A DNA stretch of 64,000 nt from Bradyrhizobium manausense (GCF_001440035.1 NZ_LJYG01000090.1:1-64000), one strand, 5' to 3'. Positions 28,129 through 37,787 are shown, numbered from the stretch's first letter. Numbers and translations are program-made. Notes: a model not told the origin generated them from the letters alone.

Positions 28129-29276
28129 AGCATCAACCGCTGACCGACGTATTACTGCGAGCCGTCAAGCCGCCCGAGCATGGCACGACCACGCTTTGGG
28201 ACGGCACGCTCAAGCACTTCGGCGTCCGGATCAGCAGCGGCGGTGCAAAATCCTTCATCGTTCTTCTGGGGTCCGGGCGGCGTCAGGCCATCGGCCGCTA
28301 CCCCATCATCACCTTGGCTCAAGCCCGCGACAAGGCAAAGACGATCCTGGCGGAGCGAACGCTTGGGAAGCACCGACCCAATTCGATCTCCTGGAAGAAG
28401 GCCCTTGAGCTTTACTTGGCAGAGGCAAAAACAAAGAATAGGCCGCGTACCTACAACGAATACGAACGTGCGTTGCGACGGTACTTACCTTTCGGCGACA
28501 CCAAGCTTGCCGATATTACCAAACAGGATATCTCGGCAAAGCTCGCACGCCTCAGCGATGCACCGTCGCAGCAGAAGCACGCCGCCGTCTACCTCAAGAC
28601 CTTCTTCAATTGGGCGGTCGACCAAGAATATCTCACCACCAATCCCCTTCAGTCCTTCAAGCAGGGCAAAGCCAAACGGCGCAAACGGCTTTTAAGCGAC
28701 GAAGAGCTACGAGCCGTATGGCTGGCGACCGATCAAATTGGCGGCCTCTTCGGCGCGATCGTGAAACTTATTCTCCTCACCGGTCAGCGCCGCGGCGAAA
28801 TCGGAGCGCTGCGCGATACGTTCTACTCCCACAATCAACAAACGGTCGCACTGCCGGGCTCGCTCACCAAGAACCACCTGGAGCACACCTTCCCGGTCGG
28901 ACAGATGGCGGCAACGCTCATAGCGACGCAGATCAAATCAAACGACCGCCGCAGCAGTGCCCTCCTCTTCCCTTCCCGCACTTCGATCGAGCGTCCCTTC
29001 AACGGTTGGTCCAAGTGCAAACGCGAACTTGATGAGCTCGCTAACATCGCTCCCTGGACGCTACACGATCTCCGCAGAACCTTCCGCAGCGGCCTTGGCC
29101 GTTTGGGAGTGAGACCCGACATCGCAGAGCGACTGGTCAACCACGTCTCCTCTCGCAGTGATATGGAAGAGACCTACGACCTCTGGACCTACCTGCCGGA
29201 AATGCGTGCTGCCATGGAAACTTGGGAGCGCCACGCGATGGACGTTATCACCCGATCGCGCGACTTGGCAGCTTAG
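28122..29276 (+). CDS. Tyrosine-type site-specific recombinase (P4-like integrase)
   Basis: The 384-aa protein starts at a GTG. It has the N-terminal DUF4102-like arm-binding domain (TLWDGTLKHFGVRISSGGAKSF), a SAM-like core-binding domain around LELYLAEAKTKNRPRTYNEYERALRRY split by a loop, and the catalytic domain. Catalytic residues seen are the first Arg in TGQRRGEIGALR, His-x-x-Arg in LHDLRRTFRS, a distal His in LVNHVSS and the nucleophile Tyr in MEETYDLWTYL. It would catalyse insertion into and excision from tRNA-Lys. The gene ends with a 4-bp convergent overlap with the HEPN gene. Confidence 0.93.
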   Translation: MPQHQPLTDVLLRAVKPPEHGTTTLWDGTLKHFGVRISSGGAKSFIVLLGSGRRQAIGRYPIITLAQARDKAKTILAERTLGKHRPNSISWKKALELYLAEAKTKNRPRTYNEYERALRRYLPFGDTKLADITKQDISAKLARLSDAPSQQKHAAVYLKTFFNWAVDQEYLTTNPLQSFKQGKAKRRKRLLSDEELRAVWLATDQIGGLFGAIVKLILLTGQRRGEIGALRDTFYSHNQQTVALPGSLTKNHLEHTFPVGQMAATLIATQIKSNDRRSSALLFPSRTSIERPFNGWSKCKRELDELANIAPWTLHDLRRTFRSGLGRLGVRPDIAERLVNHVSSRSDMEETYDLWTYLPEMRAAMETWERHAMDVITRSRDLAA

Positions 29277-29833
29277 GTAGCGGCGGCCGGCTCGACTTCG
29301 GTGTCCCCATCAGCCGCCTTTAGTAGCGTTTCCCGCAGGAAGCCGACGAATTTACGCGCGGAACGGTACATGGCTATTATGTCGTCCGGCGTTTTTTCGA
29401 TATCGAAATTCACGTAGTCGAGATGAACAAGCCGGTTGCGAGTATCGCCGAGTGCGAGGAAGTCTTTAACCGCTTGGTCAAGATCGCCGTCAGCCGCTAC
29501 TCGGCTTTTCGCCAGTTCGGCGTATTCGCTTCCAAACATCGCAAAGAACTTGTTTGCGTTCTTTTTTTCCCAATCAAAATACGTATGGTACTGGCGCGGA
29601 ATCACCTTTTGCTCAACCAAGCCAACCACGATTGGATTTGCGTTTGCATGAACACGCGGTATCTCCGCAATAATTCCCGAAATCTCGTGCTCGAACGAAC
29701 TGGCGATTGCGAGAACTAAGGATCGACGGAAGTTGTTGTTAGTGTCGCTCGCGAAGGACGGCTGTTCGTTTGCTATCAGAAAATCTACGACAGCCTTGTG
29801 GGATGCGTAGAAGGTTTCGATGTCAGCCGGCAT
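29273..29833 (-). CDS. HEPN-domain protein, partner of the DUF262 protein (RiboL-PSP-HEPN / MAE_28990-like)
   Basis: From ATG 29833 the frame gives 186 aa that are largely helical. The C-terminal half carries LGDTRNRLVHLDY, in which R-N-x3-H is the R-x4-H signature of HEPN ribonucleases. In this family the N-terminal part (FRRSLVLAIASSFEHEISGII) also recurs. It begins two bases after the stop of the DUF262 gene, so the pair is co-translated. HEPN proteins beside DUF262 nucleases are known as putative anti-phage or toxin modules; RNA cleavage here is inferred. Confidence 0.72.
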   Translation of the reverse strand: MPADIETFYASHKAVVDFLIANEQPSFASDTNNNFRRSLVLAIASSFEHEISGIIAEIPRVHANANPIVVGLVEQKVIPRQYHTYFDWEKKNANKFFAMFGSEYAELAKSRVAADGDLDQAVKDFLALGDTRNRLVHLDYVNFDIEKTPDDIIAMYRSARKFVGFLRETLLKAADGDTEVEPAAAT

Positions 29834-29835
29834 CA

Positions 29836-31059
29836 CTATCCTGCTGGCTTGATAGCAAGCAGCTCGCGGGCCCGCTCATAGCGCTCGGTCACGTGCGTCG
29901 CCCGCCCTATGCCTTCCTTCGTTGCCTCGATAAACTTCTTATCGGACTTAAGGCTTGCGAGGGCCGCGTTGGTTAGCGGCCACACGTCAAGCGATCGATT
30001 CTTAAGCGCATCAGTGCAGGCAGCTCGAAACACCGCTTCGAACATGGCAATGCTGAAACGGCCCGTTCGCTCCACGCGGAACACGTCCATTGAGACGTTC
30101 TTCACCTGAGCTAAGAACGCCGAGAACAAGCTCTCTAGGAAGCTGAGCTGCGTATCGTCCAGGGCCCGCGCTTTCTTCGCGAACGTATTCAAAAACTGGC
30201 CTATAGGCTCGGCGTAGTGTTCACCATCCATGGTCAGCGCGACAACTCTCAAAAGAATCTCCGTATCCTTTGCGTGAAGGTCGGGCTCCGGTTGCCCTAT
30301 CAGTGCGCGCCAAACCGGTTCGATGTTGAGCTTATTCAGCCGCTCCATAAATCGCGAGTGGTAGAGACTTCCGCGAATCTCTTGCGGACGGAGGTTCACG
30401 CCACCCGTATTCAGGCGATTGAATATCTCGAAGATCGAGGTGTCACGGTCTTCCTTGGGCGAATTCTGCTTGATGATCACATTGCGTATGGTTCTCAAAT
30501 TGAACGTCGTTTGATCCTCGCCGAGCGTCTCAAAGTTCTTCCCATGGAAGCGAGACCGCTGCCCGCCGGCAGCGCCTGGCAGGTACAAATTGAACTTCTG
30601 AAAATATGCGTCGTCTGCCAGTATCTCCTTCGGAAGGAGGCCTTTCTCGGCGACGATCCGGCGAATGGCTGGGCGTTGCGCGCGCCGTGGAAACCGCCCT
30701 TTGACAAAATAGTAGATCGACATGAGGCGCTGCTGCCCGTCGATCACCAAAAACTTGTTCCGATCTTCCTCATACAGAAAAATCTGAGGAACCGGCAGTC
30801 CGATGAGCACTGACTCGATCAGTTTGGAAGCCCGCTTCCGGTCCCACACATAGTTCCGCTGAAAGCCTGGTATCTGAAAGGGCCCAGCTTCGATGAAATC
30901 GACGATCGTTCGAATGTTGAAATCGTTCGGCGAAGCCGTGATGTCATAGTCTTTGAAACTTGCATCGATATCTTCGGAGCCGTCGTCGGTGAACCAGGCC
31001 GACTGGTCCTCTCCCTCTTCAGCGACCGCAATATCTTCGTCTTCACCCAAAGCTGGCAT
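29836..31059 (-). CDS. DUF262-domain protein (ParB-like/DGQQR nuclease fold)
   Basis: The 407-aa protein has the classic DUF262 N-terminus: IVDFIEAGPFQIPGFQRNYV, then WDRKRASKLIESVLIGLPVP, and the signature LVIDGQQRLMSIYYF (DGQQR). DUF262 proteins such as GmrSD and BrxR-type partners bind nucleotides and restrict phage DNA or regulate defence. The acidic N-terminus (GEDEDIAVAEEGEDQ) is not part of the fold. It forms a two-gene operon with the HEPN gene. No C-terminal DUF1524 HNH domain is seen, so nuclease activity may sit in the partner. Confidence 0.85.
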   Translation of the reverse strand: MPALGEDEDIAVAEEGEDQSAWFTDDGSEDIDASFKDYDITASPNDFNIRTIVDFIEAGPFQIPGFQRNYVWDRKRASKLIESVLIGLPVPQIFLYEEDRNKFLVIDGQQRLMSIYYFVKGRFPRRAQRPAIRRIVAEKGLLPKEILADDAYFQKFNLYLPGAAGGQRSRFHGKNFETLGEDQTTFNLRTIRNVIIKQNSPKEDRDTSIFEIFNRLNTGGVNLRPQEIRGSLYHSRFMERLNKLNIEPVWRALIGQPEPDLHAKDTEILLRVVALTMDGEHYAEPIGQFLNTFAKKARALDDTQLSFLESLFSAFLAQVKNVSMDVFRVERTGRFSIAMFEAVFRAACTDALKNRSLDVWPLTNAALASLKSDKKFIEATKEGIGRATHVTERYERARELLAIKPAG

Positions 31060-31332
31060 TCTTGCTTTCTTTCGCCTTCAGATATCGGATGCGGCAGGGC
31101 CCGGACGCACACAAGCGGCCCCATCCCGGCCTGTCGCTCAGTTCTGGATATCACCATTCCAGGCGCATAATGCGAAATCCTGAACGCACGGGGTGTGCCT
31201 ATCCGGCCGGTACGGCAACTTTTATACGCCCAATCAACAAGTTAGCCATGCCGCGACTTTGGCATTGAACATAGAACAAAATAAGAACAGTGTGGGAAAG
31301 TTCACGGATTGTTTTGATTCGCCCGGCAGGGT

Positions 31333-31361
31333 GTGCATCATGCCGCTGCAAAGTGATGCAC
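31333..31361. promoter_or_regulatory. Inverted-repeat operator upstream of the RM regulator
   Basis: GTGCATCA and TGATGCAC form an 8-bp perfect inverted repeat separated by 13 bp. It ends 4 bp before the start of the ribbon-helix-helix gene, with a further GATGC half-site overlapping the start. This is a likely autoregulatory binding site. Confidence 0.5.
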
Positions 31362-31365
31362 TCTG

Positions 31366-31572
31366 ATGCGCGCGACTGAGATGAGCAAGAACCCGCGGAC
31401 AACGGCAACGCTGACGGCCGAGCAAGGCCGCCTGCTACGCCTCATGGCTGAGCGACGGAAGGTCTCAGTCTCGTGGCTGATCCGCCATGCAGTTGATCGC
31501 CTCATTGAAGACGAAAGCAAGGGCTTGCAGCTCACGTTGGATATTTCTCCGCAAGATCGGAAACAGCCCTGA
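31366..31572 (+). CDS. Ribbon-helix-helix (CopG/Arc-like) regulator of the restriction-modification genes
   Basis: A 68-aa protein with a short basic arm. TATLTAEQGRLLRLMAERR is followed by KVSVSWLIRHAVDRLIED, the strand-helix-helix pattern of CopG/MetJ-type dimers. It ends in TGATG, sharing bases with the start of the methyltransferase gene, so the two are translationally coupled. A small DNA-binding protein at this position in a type II RM locus would act as its controller protein, setting methyltransferase before endonuclease. An in-frame ATG at 31381 is an alternative start. Confidence 0.7.
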   Translation: MRATEMSKNPRTTATLTAEQGRLLRLMAERRKVSVSWLIRHAVDRLIEDESKGLQLTLDISPQDRKQP

Positions 31573-32894
31573 TGCCGCAGGCCCCGAAGTATAAGAAGCC
31601 ACTGCGAGCTTTCCGCTGCCTCGACTTGTTTGCGGGCGCCGGCGGCTTTTCCGAGGGCTTTCGCCAAGCCGGCTTCCATACCGTCGCGGCCACCGACATC
31701 GACCCCTCGGCTGGCGGGACGTACGTTCACAATCATCACAAACATGGCACGAAGTTTGTGCTTGGTGACATATCCGACCGGCGCATCAAGGAAGAGCTGT
31801 TTGAGACTGTAAGGGACGTCGAGCTTGATGCTGTGATAGGCGGGCCACCCTGTCAGGGCTTCTCGCAGGTTCGCAATCACAACCGGCTCATCAACGACCC
31901 GCGAAACAAGCTATATCGCCACTACGTGTCAGTGATACGGACCCTCCGGCCGCGCACGTTCGTAATGGAGAACGTTCCGGGCCTGGAAAATCTAGCTGGC
32001 GGCGCCGTCCGCGACCAGATCCTCGAAGACCTCGCGATCGACAACGAGTACCGCGTCGAGTGCCGCGTACTTGATGCCGCCGCGTTCGGGGTGCCACAGA
32101 ACCGATTGCGCATTCTCTTTATCGGCGTTCGCAGAGACCTGGAGCTTGCGCCACTTTTCCCTGAAAGTCAGTTTCTGGGATCGCTCCCCTTCTTAGAGCG
32201 CCGGCCCAATGGCGATCGTTGGAAGTATCGCCACGGCAAGTCCTCAGAGACGGTTCGGTCGCTCGCGAAGCTCCTTGACCCTGACAATGCGCAACTGGTC
32301 ACCGTCGAGCAAGCGATCGGCGATTTGGCGTGGCTCAACCCCGCTGAAAAGCTCGTGCGCAAACCTTCAAACGAAGCGATCGCCTACGAAAGCAAAGCGC
32401 TCTCCGCATATCAAAAGGCCCGTCGTGCCGGCTCGACCGAACTCTTCAACGCGGATGTGCCGTCAATTCGCGAGGATACGGTGTTACGGCTGCGCTCGAT
32501 TCCCCAGGGCGGCAACTTTCGCGACCTGCCCCCCGAACTAGCGACGCGATATCTATCCGATAAGAAGTGGGGCCCGGAGCTCGGCCGCGAGACGTTGAGC
32601 CGCAAGTATTTCTTTGCCTACCGCAAGCTGCATCCCCGGCACTTCAGTTGGACGCTCAACACCAAGGCGGATTGTGTATTTCACTACGGTAAGCCGCGCG
32701 CGCTCACTGTCCGCGAATTCGCACGGCTTCATTCGTTTGACGATACATACCACTTCCCGGCCGGCGATCGGCACAGCAGATATCGGCAAGTTGGCAATGC
32801 GGTACCACCGCTCTTCGCCAAAGCTATCGGCCAGACCCTCGCTTCCATTCTTACGCAAGCGGATAAGGCGAAGCAGCTCGCGCTAGCGCTCTAG
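31572..32894 (+). CDS. DNA (cytosine-5-)-methyltransferase, type II RM
   Basis: The 440-aa enzyme has the m5C motifs in order. Motif I is DLFAGAGGFSEGFRQAGF (SAM binding), motif IV GGPPCQGFSQV with the catalytic Cys, motif VI in FVMENVPGL, motif VIII in VPQNRLRILFIG, and motif X in YRQVGNAVPPLFAKAIG. The variable target-recognition region lies between about residues 240 and 370. It protects host DNA against the endonuclease encoded tail-to-tail directly downstream. The recognition sequence is not deducible. Confidence 0.95.
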   Translation: MPQAPKYKKPLRAFRCLDLFAGAGGFSEGFRQAGFHTVAATDIDPSAGGTYVHNHHKHGTKFVLGDISDRRIKEELFETVRDVELDAVIGGPPCQGFSQVRNHNRLINDPRNKLYRHYVSVIRTLRPRTFVMENVPGLENLAGGAVRDQILEDLAIDNEYRVECRVLDAAAFGVPQNRLRILFIGVRRDLELAPLFPESQFLGSLPFLERRPNGDRWKYRHGKSSETVRSLAKLLDPDNAQLVTVEQAIGDLAWLNPAEKLVRKPSNEAIAYESKALSAYQKARRAGSTELFNADVPSIREDTVLRLRSIPQGGNFRDLPPELATRYLSDKKWGPELGRETLSRKYFFAYRKLHPRHFSWTLNTKADCVFHYGKPRALTVREFARLHSFDDTYHFPAGDRHSRYRQVGNAVPPLFAKAIGQTLASILTQADKAKQLALAL

Positions 32895-33929
32895 TCAGGA
32901 CTCGCCGAAGCGCCCGCGCATTTCGACCAAGAAGTTGTCGAGCGAGCGCAGCTTGCCGGTGCCAACCCACGGCTCGATTTCCTTGAAGCGATCTCCATGC
33001 GTCTCCCGCAGCAGCGGGAGACAGATGTGATACACGTTGTGGAAAATGTAACCGCCGCGATCGCGGCCCGGCTCTGCGTTAACGACATTTTTTAGACGGG
33101 CAATATCAAATTCATTCGTTATCAACGCGTAGGTCAGCTCGGTGGTTTGCGTCTTGTTCATTTGAAACGAATGATACTCCGACTGGAACTGCGTTTCGCG
33201 ATCCTGACGCATCGACCATTTCGCCGTCGCGATGACGTGCGTTATCTCGCCCTCAACAATGGCAATATCCGGATGAGGCTCGCGCTTGCGTGGATCGCCC
33301 TTGTTACGTGGAGGCGCACGCCGGAAACCGGGCAAGCCGGATACTGGCGTGCGAAGTGGCAATTTTTCGAGCGGTATCTTGGACACGCGCTGCAAAAGAA
33401 TTAGCAATAGATCTTCGAATCCTTCGCCGAGTGCATTCTTGCGCTTGTTGCCCAACGTGAAGAAATCGCGGCTCTGGACTTCAATCGTGCGCGCGAGCGC
33501 GAGTGCGCGATCTTCCTTGATTCCCTCGCCACGCAGGTGCGCTTGAATTGCGGAGATAAGTTCCGACTCGGTCTCGCTGTCGATCTCGCCGTCCTCTTCT
33601 TCGCGGCGCTTGAGTTCGGCTACGCATCCCTTAAACAGGACATCAATCTGCGACGGGAGTTCCTTTCGAGAGATATTCCAGTGTTTGCAAAGCAGCTCCG
33701 TAAACCGCGCGGCGCGAGCATGAAAAACACCACCGGGCTGCATGTGGTTGGAATCGTAGATGTGAGCCAGGCCCGCGCCAACGTTCATCCAAAGCAAGCA
33801 GCGATACACGTGTTCCCACGCATTCTGCTCAGTGACTTCGCCTGCGCTCGCAAAATATTCTTCGAGAACGCGCATGCGCGTTCCCTGCCCGAATGGTGTA
33901 TCCTTAGCCAACCTGTTCCCCGCCCACAA
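32895..33929 (-). CDS. Type II restriction endonuclease (PD-(D/E)XK, BsaWI-like)
   Basis: The 344-aa product contains PHPDIAIVEGEITHVIATAK followed by WSMRQDR, which matches the catalytic Asp...x-x-Lys core and the adjoining W-S-x-R-x-D-R of BsaWI-related endonucleases. It abuts the methyltransferase tail-to-tail with no intervening base and is divergent from vsr. The frame starts at TTG 33929; an internal ATG at 33875 is an alternative. Separate transcription from the methyltransferase would allow delayed expression under the regulator upstream. Confidence 0.78.
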   Translation of the reverse strand: MWAGNRLAKDTPFGQGTRMRVLEEYFASAGEVTEQNAWEHVYRCLLWMNVGAGLAHIYDSNHMQPGGVFHARAARFTELLCKHWNISRKELPSQIDVLFKGCVAELKRREEEDGEIDSETESELISAIQAHLRGEGIKEDRALALARTIEVQSRDFFTLGNKRKNALGEGFEDLLLILLQRVSKIPLEKLPLRTPVSGLPGFRRAPPRNKGDPRKREPHPDIAIVEGEITHVIATAKWSMRQDRETQFQSEYHSFQMNKTQTTELTYALITNEFDIARLKNVVNAEPGRDRGGYIFHNVYHICLPLLRETHGDRFKEIEPWVGTGKLRSLDNFLVEMRGRFGES

Positions 33930-34006
33930 CCCGCCAGGCCGAATCGCAATCTGGCTGCAACCTATGATTACTCGATCGGCGGCTAGAAGCGAGTCTTTGA
34001 ATCACT

Positions 34007-34435
34007 ATGGATCGGCTAAGTCCCGAAGCCCGCAGCAGAAATATGGCACGCATAGGCAGCCAGGACACAACTCCCGAGCTTGCCGTCCGGAGGGTCGTGC
34101 ACGCCGCGGGCCTTCGCTATCGTCTCCACCGTCGAGACCTTCCGGGCAAACCCGATCTCGTTTTTCCGGGCCGCCGTGCAGTCCTGTTCGTGCATGGTTG
34201 TTTTTGGCACGGCTGTACAAAGTGCATCGACGGGACTCGCAGGGTGCAATCGAATCAGCAGTATTGGAATCCAAAGATCACCGGCAACCGCGAACGTGAC
34301 GCGCGACATGCCGCGACATTGCGAGCCGATGGCTGGACTGTCTTCACTATCTGGGAATGCGAGACGATCGATCCCAAGCAGCTCAAGCGTATTGTTGGAC
34401 GCATCAAGAAATTGCCCTCAGCTTCTCGCCCCTAG
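34007..34435 (+). CDS. vsr: Very short patch repair endonuclease Vsr
   Basis: A 142-aa protein with the full Vsr sequence pattern. These are SRNMARIGSQDTTPELAVRR, the catalytic Asp in LPGKPDLVFP, the zinc-site HGCFWHGC, and WNPKITGNRERD. Vsr nicks beside T:G mismatches that arise by deamination of 5-methylcytosine, so its presence beside an m5C methyltransferase is expected. It starts 77 bp from the divergent endonuclease gene. Confidence 0.95.
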   Translation: MDRLSPEARSRNMARIGSQDTTPELAVRRVVHAAGLRYRLHRRDLPGKPDLVFPGRRAVLFVHGCFWHGCTKCIDGTRRVQSNQQYWNPKITGNRERDARHAATLRADGWTVFTIWECETIDPKQLKRIVGRIKKLPSASRP

Positions 34436-34448
34436 CCCGTGGGGATAA

Positions 34449-35135
<687 letters not shown>

Positions 35136-35176
35136 GCCGCACAGCTGCGTTTCCGTGTCATAATTTCTATGACCAT

Positions 35177-36664
35177 ATGGAAGCGACGACGAGGACCGAC
35201 AACCAGCGACACTTAGCAGCCGAAGCGGTGTACCTTGAGAGCACCTTACTTCGCGTGTTTGGCGTTTTGTTTTGCCACGATCCCAAGCGCGCCCGCACGC
35301 GCACAGGCAAAGTCGAGATTAACCGCGGCGTCGCGGAAAAGGGAATTACTGTCCGGCTCGATCCGGAATACGCACAACCAGGTCCGTTCGCACACAAAGT
35401 CGCGATGGCAATCTTACGCAAACAGTCACGCTTTGGTTCTCCAGCTCAGAACCGCATCTCTTTTTCACAACGTGAATTGATGAAGATGACAGGCCGCAAA
35501 ACATGGGGAGGCCGCGATAGTGAAGAGTTAGAGCTGGCCCTTAAGCAGATCCGCTACACGCACGTGGTCGCGCACTTCAAACAGCAGGACAAGTTTATTG
35601 AGCACGACTTCAGTATATTTAACGAGGTGCTGATCGAACGCCGAAACTTACCAAATGATCCGATTACGGCCTGCACAGTCGTCATTGCTGATCCGATCAT
35701 TCAGTCGCTTAATGACCGCCACTTTGCTTGCTTGAACTACAGCCTCATCCAGGATCTCAGCTCCATCGCAGCAGCGCTGTACATTAGGCTCTTCTACCAT
35801 TTCTCAATCCTCTACGATGGAAAGCATTTGGACCGTGTCGGGTTCAAGAAGCGCTATGACGACATTTGTGCCGAGTGGTTAGGCGGGATAACCGTTCAAC
35901 GGTACCGGTCCGACATTCTACGCGATCAACTCGGGACGCATTTGGACCTCCTCGTAGCCGTTGGCTTCTTGAAATCTTACTCACTTGCACCAGCCGAAAC
36001 TAGGGAAGGGTTCGTTTTGAGCTTTCAGGCTGGGCAGCAATTCGCTGCTGACTACAAGACCTTTTACGCTAGTCGAGCCAAAGCTGAGTTCTCGATCGAG
36101 CTCAATACAGACAATCAAACGATCGGCGAGCCATTAGAAGTCGCCTACTTGTTTGCTGAAAAGATTACCGGCAAGAAGCGGGCTGGCATTTCTTATGTGC
36201 CGACACGAGAGGTAGAGACAGCTAAGGAGATTTTGACCGTCGTTCCGATGGAACGCATAGACGCATTTCTCGACTTTGCTCTAGTCCAAGCCCGAAGGAC
36301 GAACTTTGAACCCCAGACCCTGGCCGGCATTCGCCAATACATCAATCCATTCCTTGCAACAGGGAAGAGGCAGGCGGCCGAGACCGCCAGGAAGAATAGT
36401 CAGCTTGCCAAAGAGCAAGAGGAGCGCTTACAGGCTGATTACGGCGCATATCTCCGCACTACCGCAGCGCAGGTATTTGACCGACTTCCAGATAGAGAGC
36501 GCATCCCCGTAGAGAATGCCGCAAGATCGAAAGCAAGACCGCCTTTAGGAGGCACGAAGGCATTTTCACAGCTTCTCTTTGAGGTCGAAAGAACTCGACT
36601 GGTTGTCGATCGTTACCCCGAAGAATTCCAAACATTTGAGAAGTGGAAGGAAGCCACACAGTAG
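35177..36664 (+). CDS. RepA-like plasmid replication initiator protein
   Basis: A 495-aa protein of the replication initiator protein A (RPA) family. The N-terminal winged-helix core contains NRISFSQRELMKMTGRKTWG and GRDSEELELALKQIRYTHVV. The second domain contains LSSIAAALYIRLFYHFSIL and the GLL-like VAVGFLKSYSL. The C-terminal 120 residues are charged and helical (QLAKEQEERLQADYG). Such initiators bind iterons and open the origin; four phased 22-bp repeats start 26 bp after its stop. Its presence implies that the island replicates autonomously at some stage or derives from a plasmid. Confidence 0.82.
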   Translation: MEATTRTDNQRHLAAEAVYLESTLLRVFGVLFCHDPKRARTRTGKVEINRGVAEKGITVRLDPEYAQPGPFAHKVAMAILRKQSRFGSPAQNRISFSQRELMKMTGRKTWGGRDSEELELALKQIRYTHVVAHFKQQDKFIEHDFSIFNEVLIERRNLPNDPITACTVVIADPIIQSLNDRHFACLNYSLIQDLSSIAAALYIRLFYHFSILYDGKHLDRVGFKKRYDDICAEWLGGITVQRYRSDILRDQLGTHLDLLVAVGFLKSYSLAPAETREGFVLSFQAGQQFAADYKTFYASRAKAEFSIELNTDNQTIGEPLEVAYLFAEKITGKKRAGISYVPTREVETAKEILTVVPMERIDAFLDFALVQARRTNFEPQTLAGIRQYINPFLATGKRQAAETARKNSQLAKEQEERLQADYGAYLRTTAAQVFDRLPDRERIPVENAARSKARPPLGGTKAFSQLLFEVERTRLVVDRYPEEFQTFEKWKEATQ

Positions 36665-36690
36665 ATCGACGGTGGAGATCACCATGGACC

Positions 36691-36773
36691 GGGGGGTTTG
36701 ACCGGAGTCCGTGGGGGGATCAGCCGGAGATGGCGGGGGGTTTGACCGGAGCAATTGGGGGGTTCTACCGGAG
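36691..36773. repeat. Four 17-bp iterons with exact 22-bp period (candidate oriV)
   Basis: Copies start at 36691, 36713, 36735 and 36757: GGGGGGTTTGACCGGAG, GGGGGGATCAGCCGGAG, GGGGGGTTTGACCGGAG and GGGGGGTTCTACCGGAG, each followed by an unrelated 5-bp spacer. A 22-bp period places every copy on the same helical face. The location just after repA and before an AT-rich tract is typical of iteron plasmid origins. Confidence 0.85.
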
Positions 36774-37395
36774 CTGGAGGCGCTACTTGGTCATTTGCGC
36801 GGCCCAACAGAGCCATTTCCTAGCTCGTCCGGTTAATCCCTATATACTCTTATAACTTCTAACTCTGTGTGTGGGCTCATTCTTCAAAAAAGGAAGCCAG
36901 TGGTGCCAAGGTCAGCGAGATGTTGCTAATCCCGAGCCTCTGCAATACGGCTCATCGCTTGCGTCCGCACTGCCAACACTTATTCAAAATATAGCTCAAC
37001 AAAGCCTCAGAATGGTCGCGTCTGTTTCCGCAACACAAACATACTTCTGTCAATAACCTCAACCCTCATAGTGTCTTTGACGTCGGATTTCCCGCCACAC
37101 ATCAACCGATCCAAAAGTGGGGCATTCCAAAATATGGCTCAACAGAGCCACGGAAATTAGGTCGCACAATATCTGTTTCGCGACCCTGGCTCACAATTTG
37201 ACAGATTCATAATTCGTGATTCAATTAAGTTAGGCAGATGCACGATCGCGCGCTTAGCTACGATGCATAAGCACTCTGGCAACTGATTTTAGTTTTTGCC
37301 CCCAGAGGCGAACTCTTTGTGGCTGATACATCGGCCTCGGAGAGCTCGTCTCATGGGAGATGAGTGCTCGCCCGAGCCAAACACCGGGCAAAAGG
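36774..37395. other. AT-rich non-coding tract, probable origin DNA-unwinding region
   Basis: About 620 bp with no convincing gene and much more A+T than the surroundings. A motif related to GGCTCAACAGAGCC (hairpin-forming) occurs at about 36798, 36991 and 37134, twice preceded by CAAAATAT. A TTATTCAAA near 36979 resembles a weak DnaA box. Together with the iterons this looks like an oriV. Confidence 0.5.
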
Positions 37396-37680
37396 ATGAT
37401 GACGATGCAAGCCGCATTGATCACGTCTCGCGATCCCAAAGGCCTCCAGTTTGTGTCGATCGTCGAAGCCGCCTACAACAAGGCCAAGCTCGACGGTACC
37501 GCCGCCCAACTCCTCAACGAGCGCGGCGACGAGCTAAAGGCGGGAGTTTTGGAACTCATCGCCAAGCTCAGCGCCACCGACCATTTCGCCGACGTAAGCA
37601 AGGAGGCGTACCGGTCGGCCAGTCCGTCCGAAATAACGGAAACGGCCAAACGTCTCGCGAAGGAGCTGAGGAAGAATTGA
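37396..37680 (+). CDS. Small hypothetical protein carrying a C-terminal 'SASP-EI-ETAKRLA' tag
   Basis: From ATG 37396 the product is 94 aa and mainly helical (IVEAAYNKAKLDGTAAQLLN). The last 30 residues (ADVSKEAYRSASPSEITETA then KRLAKELRKN) are nearly the same as the C-terminus of the membrane protein at 40459-41022, and the DNA is also clearly similar (37588-37680). Preceded by AAAGGATG and followed by a strong terminator. Function unknown; the shared tail could be a binding or export signal. Confidence 0.6.
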   Translation: MMTMQAALITSRDPKGLQFVSIVEAAYNKAKLDGTAAQLLNERGDELKAGVLELIAKLSATDHFADVSKEAYRSASPSEITETAKRLAKELRKN

Positions 37681-37732
37681 TCCACGCTCCCCAGCGTCGA
37701 GAGCCTCGATCTTTGCAGTCAACAACACGTTC

Positions 37733-37763
37733 AGGGCAGCCCGATCGGGCTGCCCTTTCTTTT
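37733..37763 (+). terminator. Rho-independent terminator
   Basis: The palindrome AGGGCAGCCCGATCGGGCTG followed by CCCT forms a long stem directly followed by TTCTTTTG. It ends the small hypothetical gene upstream and overlaps the start of the toxin-antitoxin promoter region. Confidence 0.8.
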
Positions 37764-37787
37764 GTCATCGACATACAAACTGTATTT

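Noticed and set aside
36691..36773. CRISPR array
   Set aside because: Spacers are only 5 bp and repeats 17 bp; no cas genes.
36643..36855. 70-codon frame over the iterons
   Set aside because: Its repeats come from the 22-bp array, and no ribosome-binding site is present.
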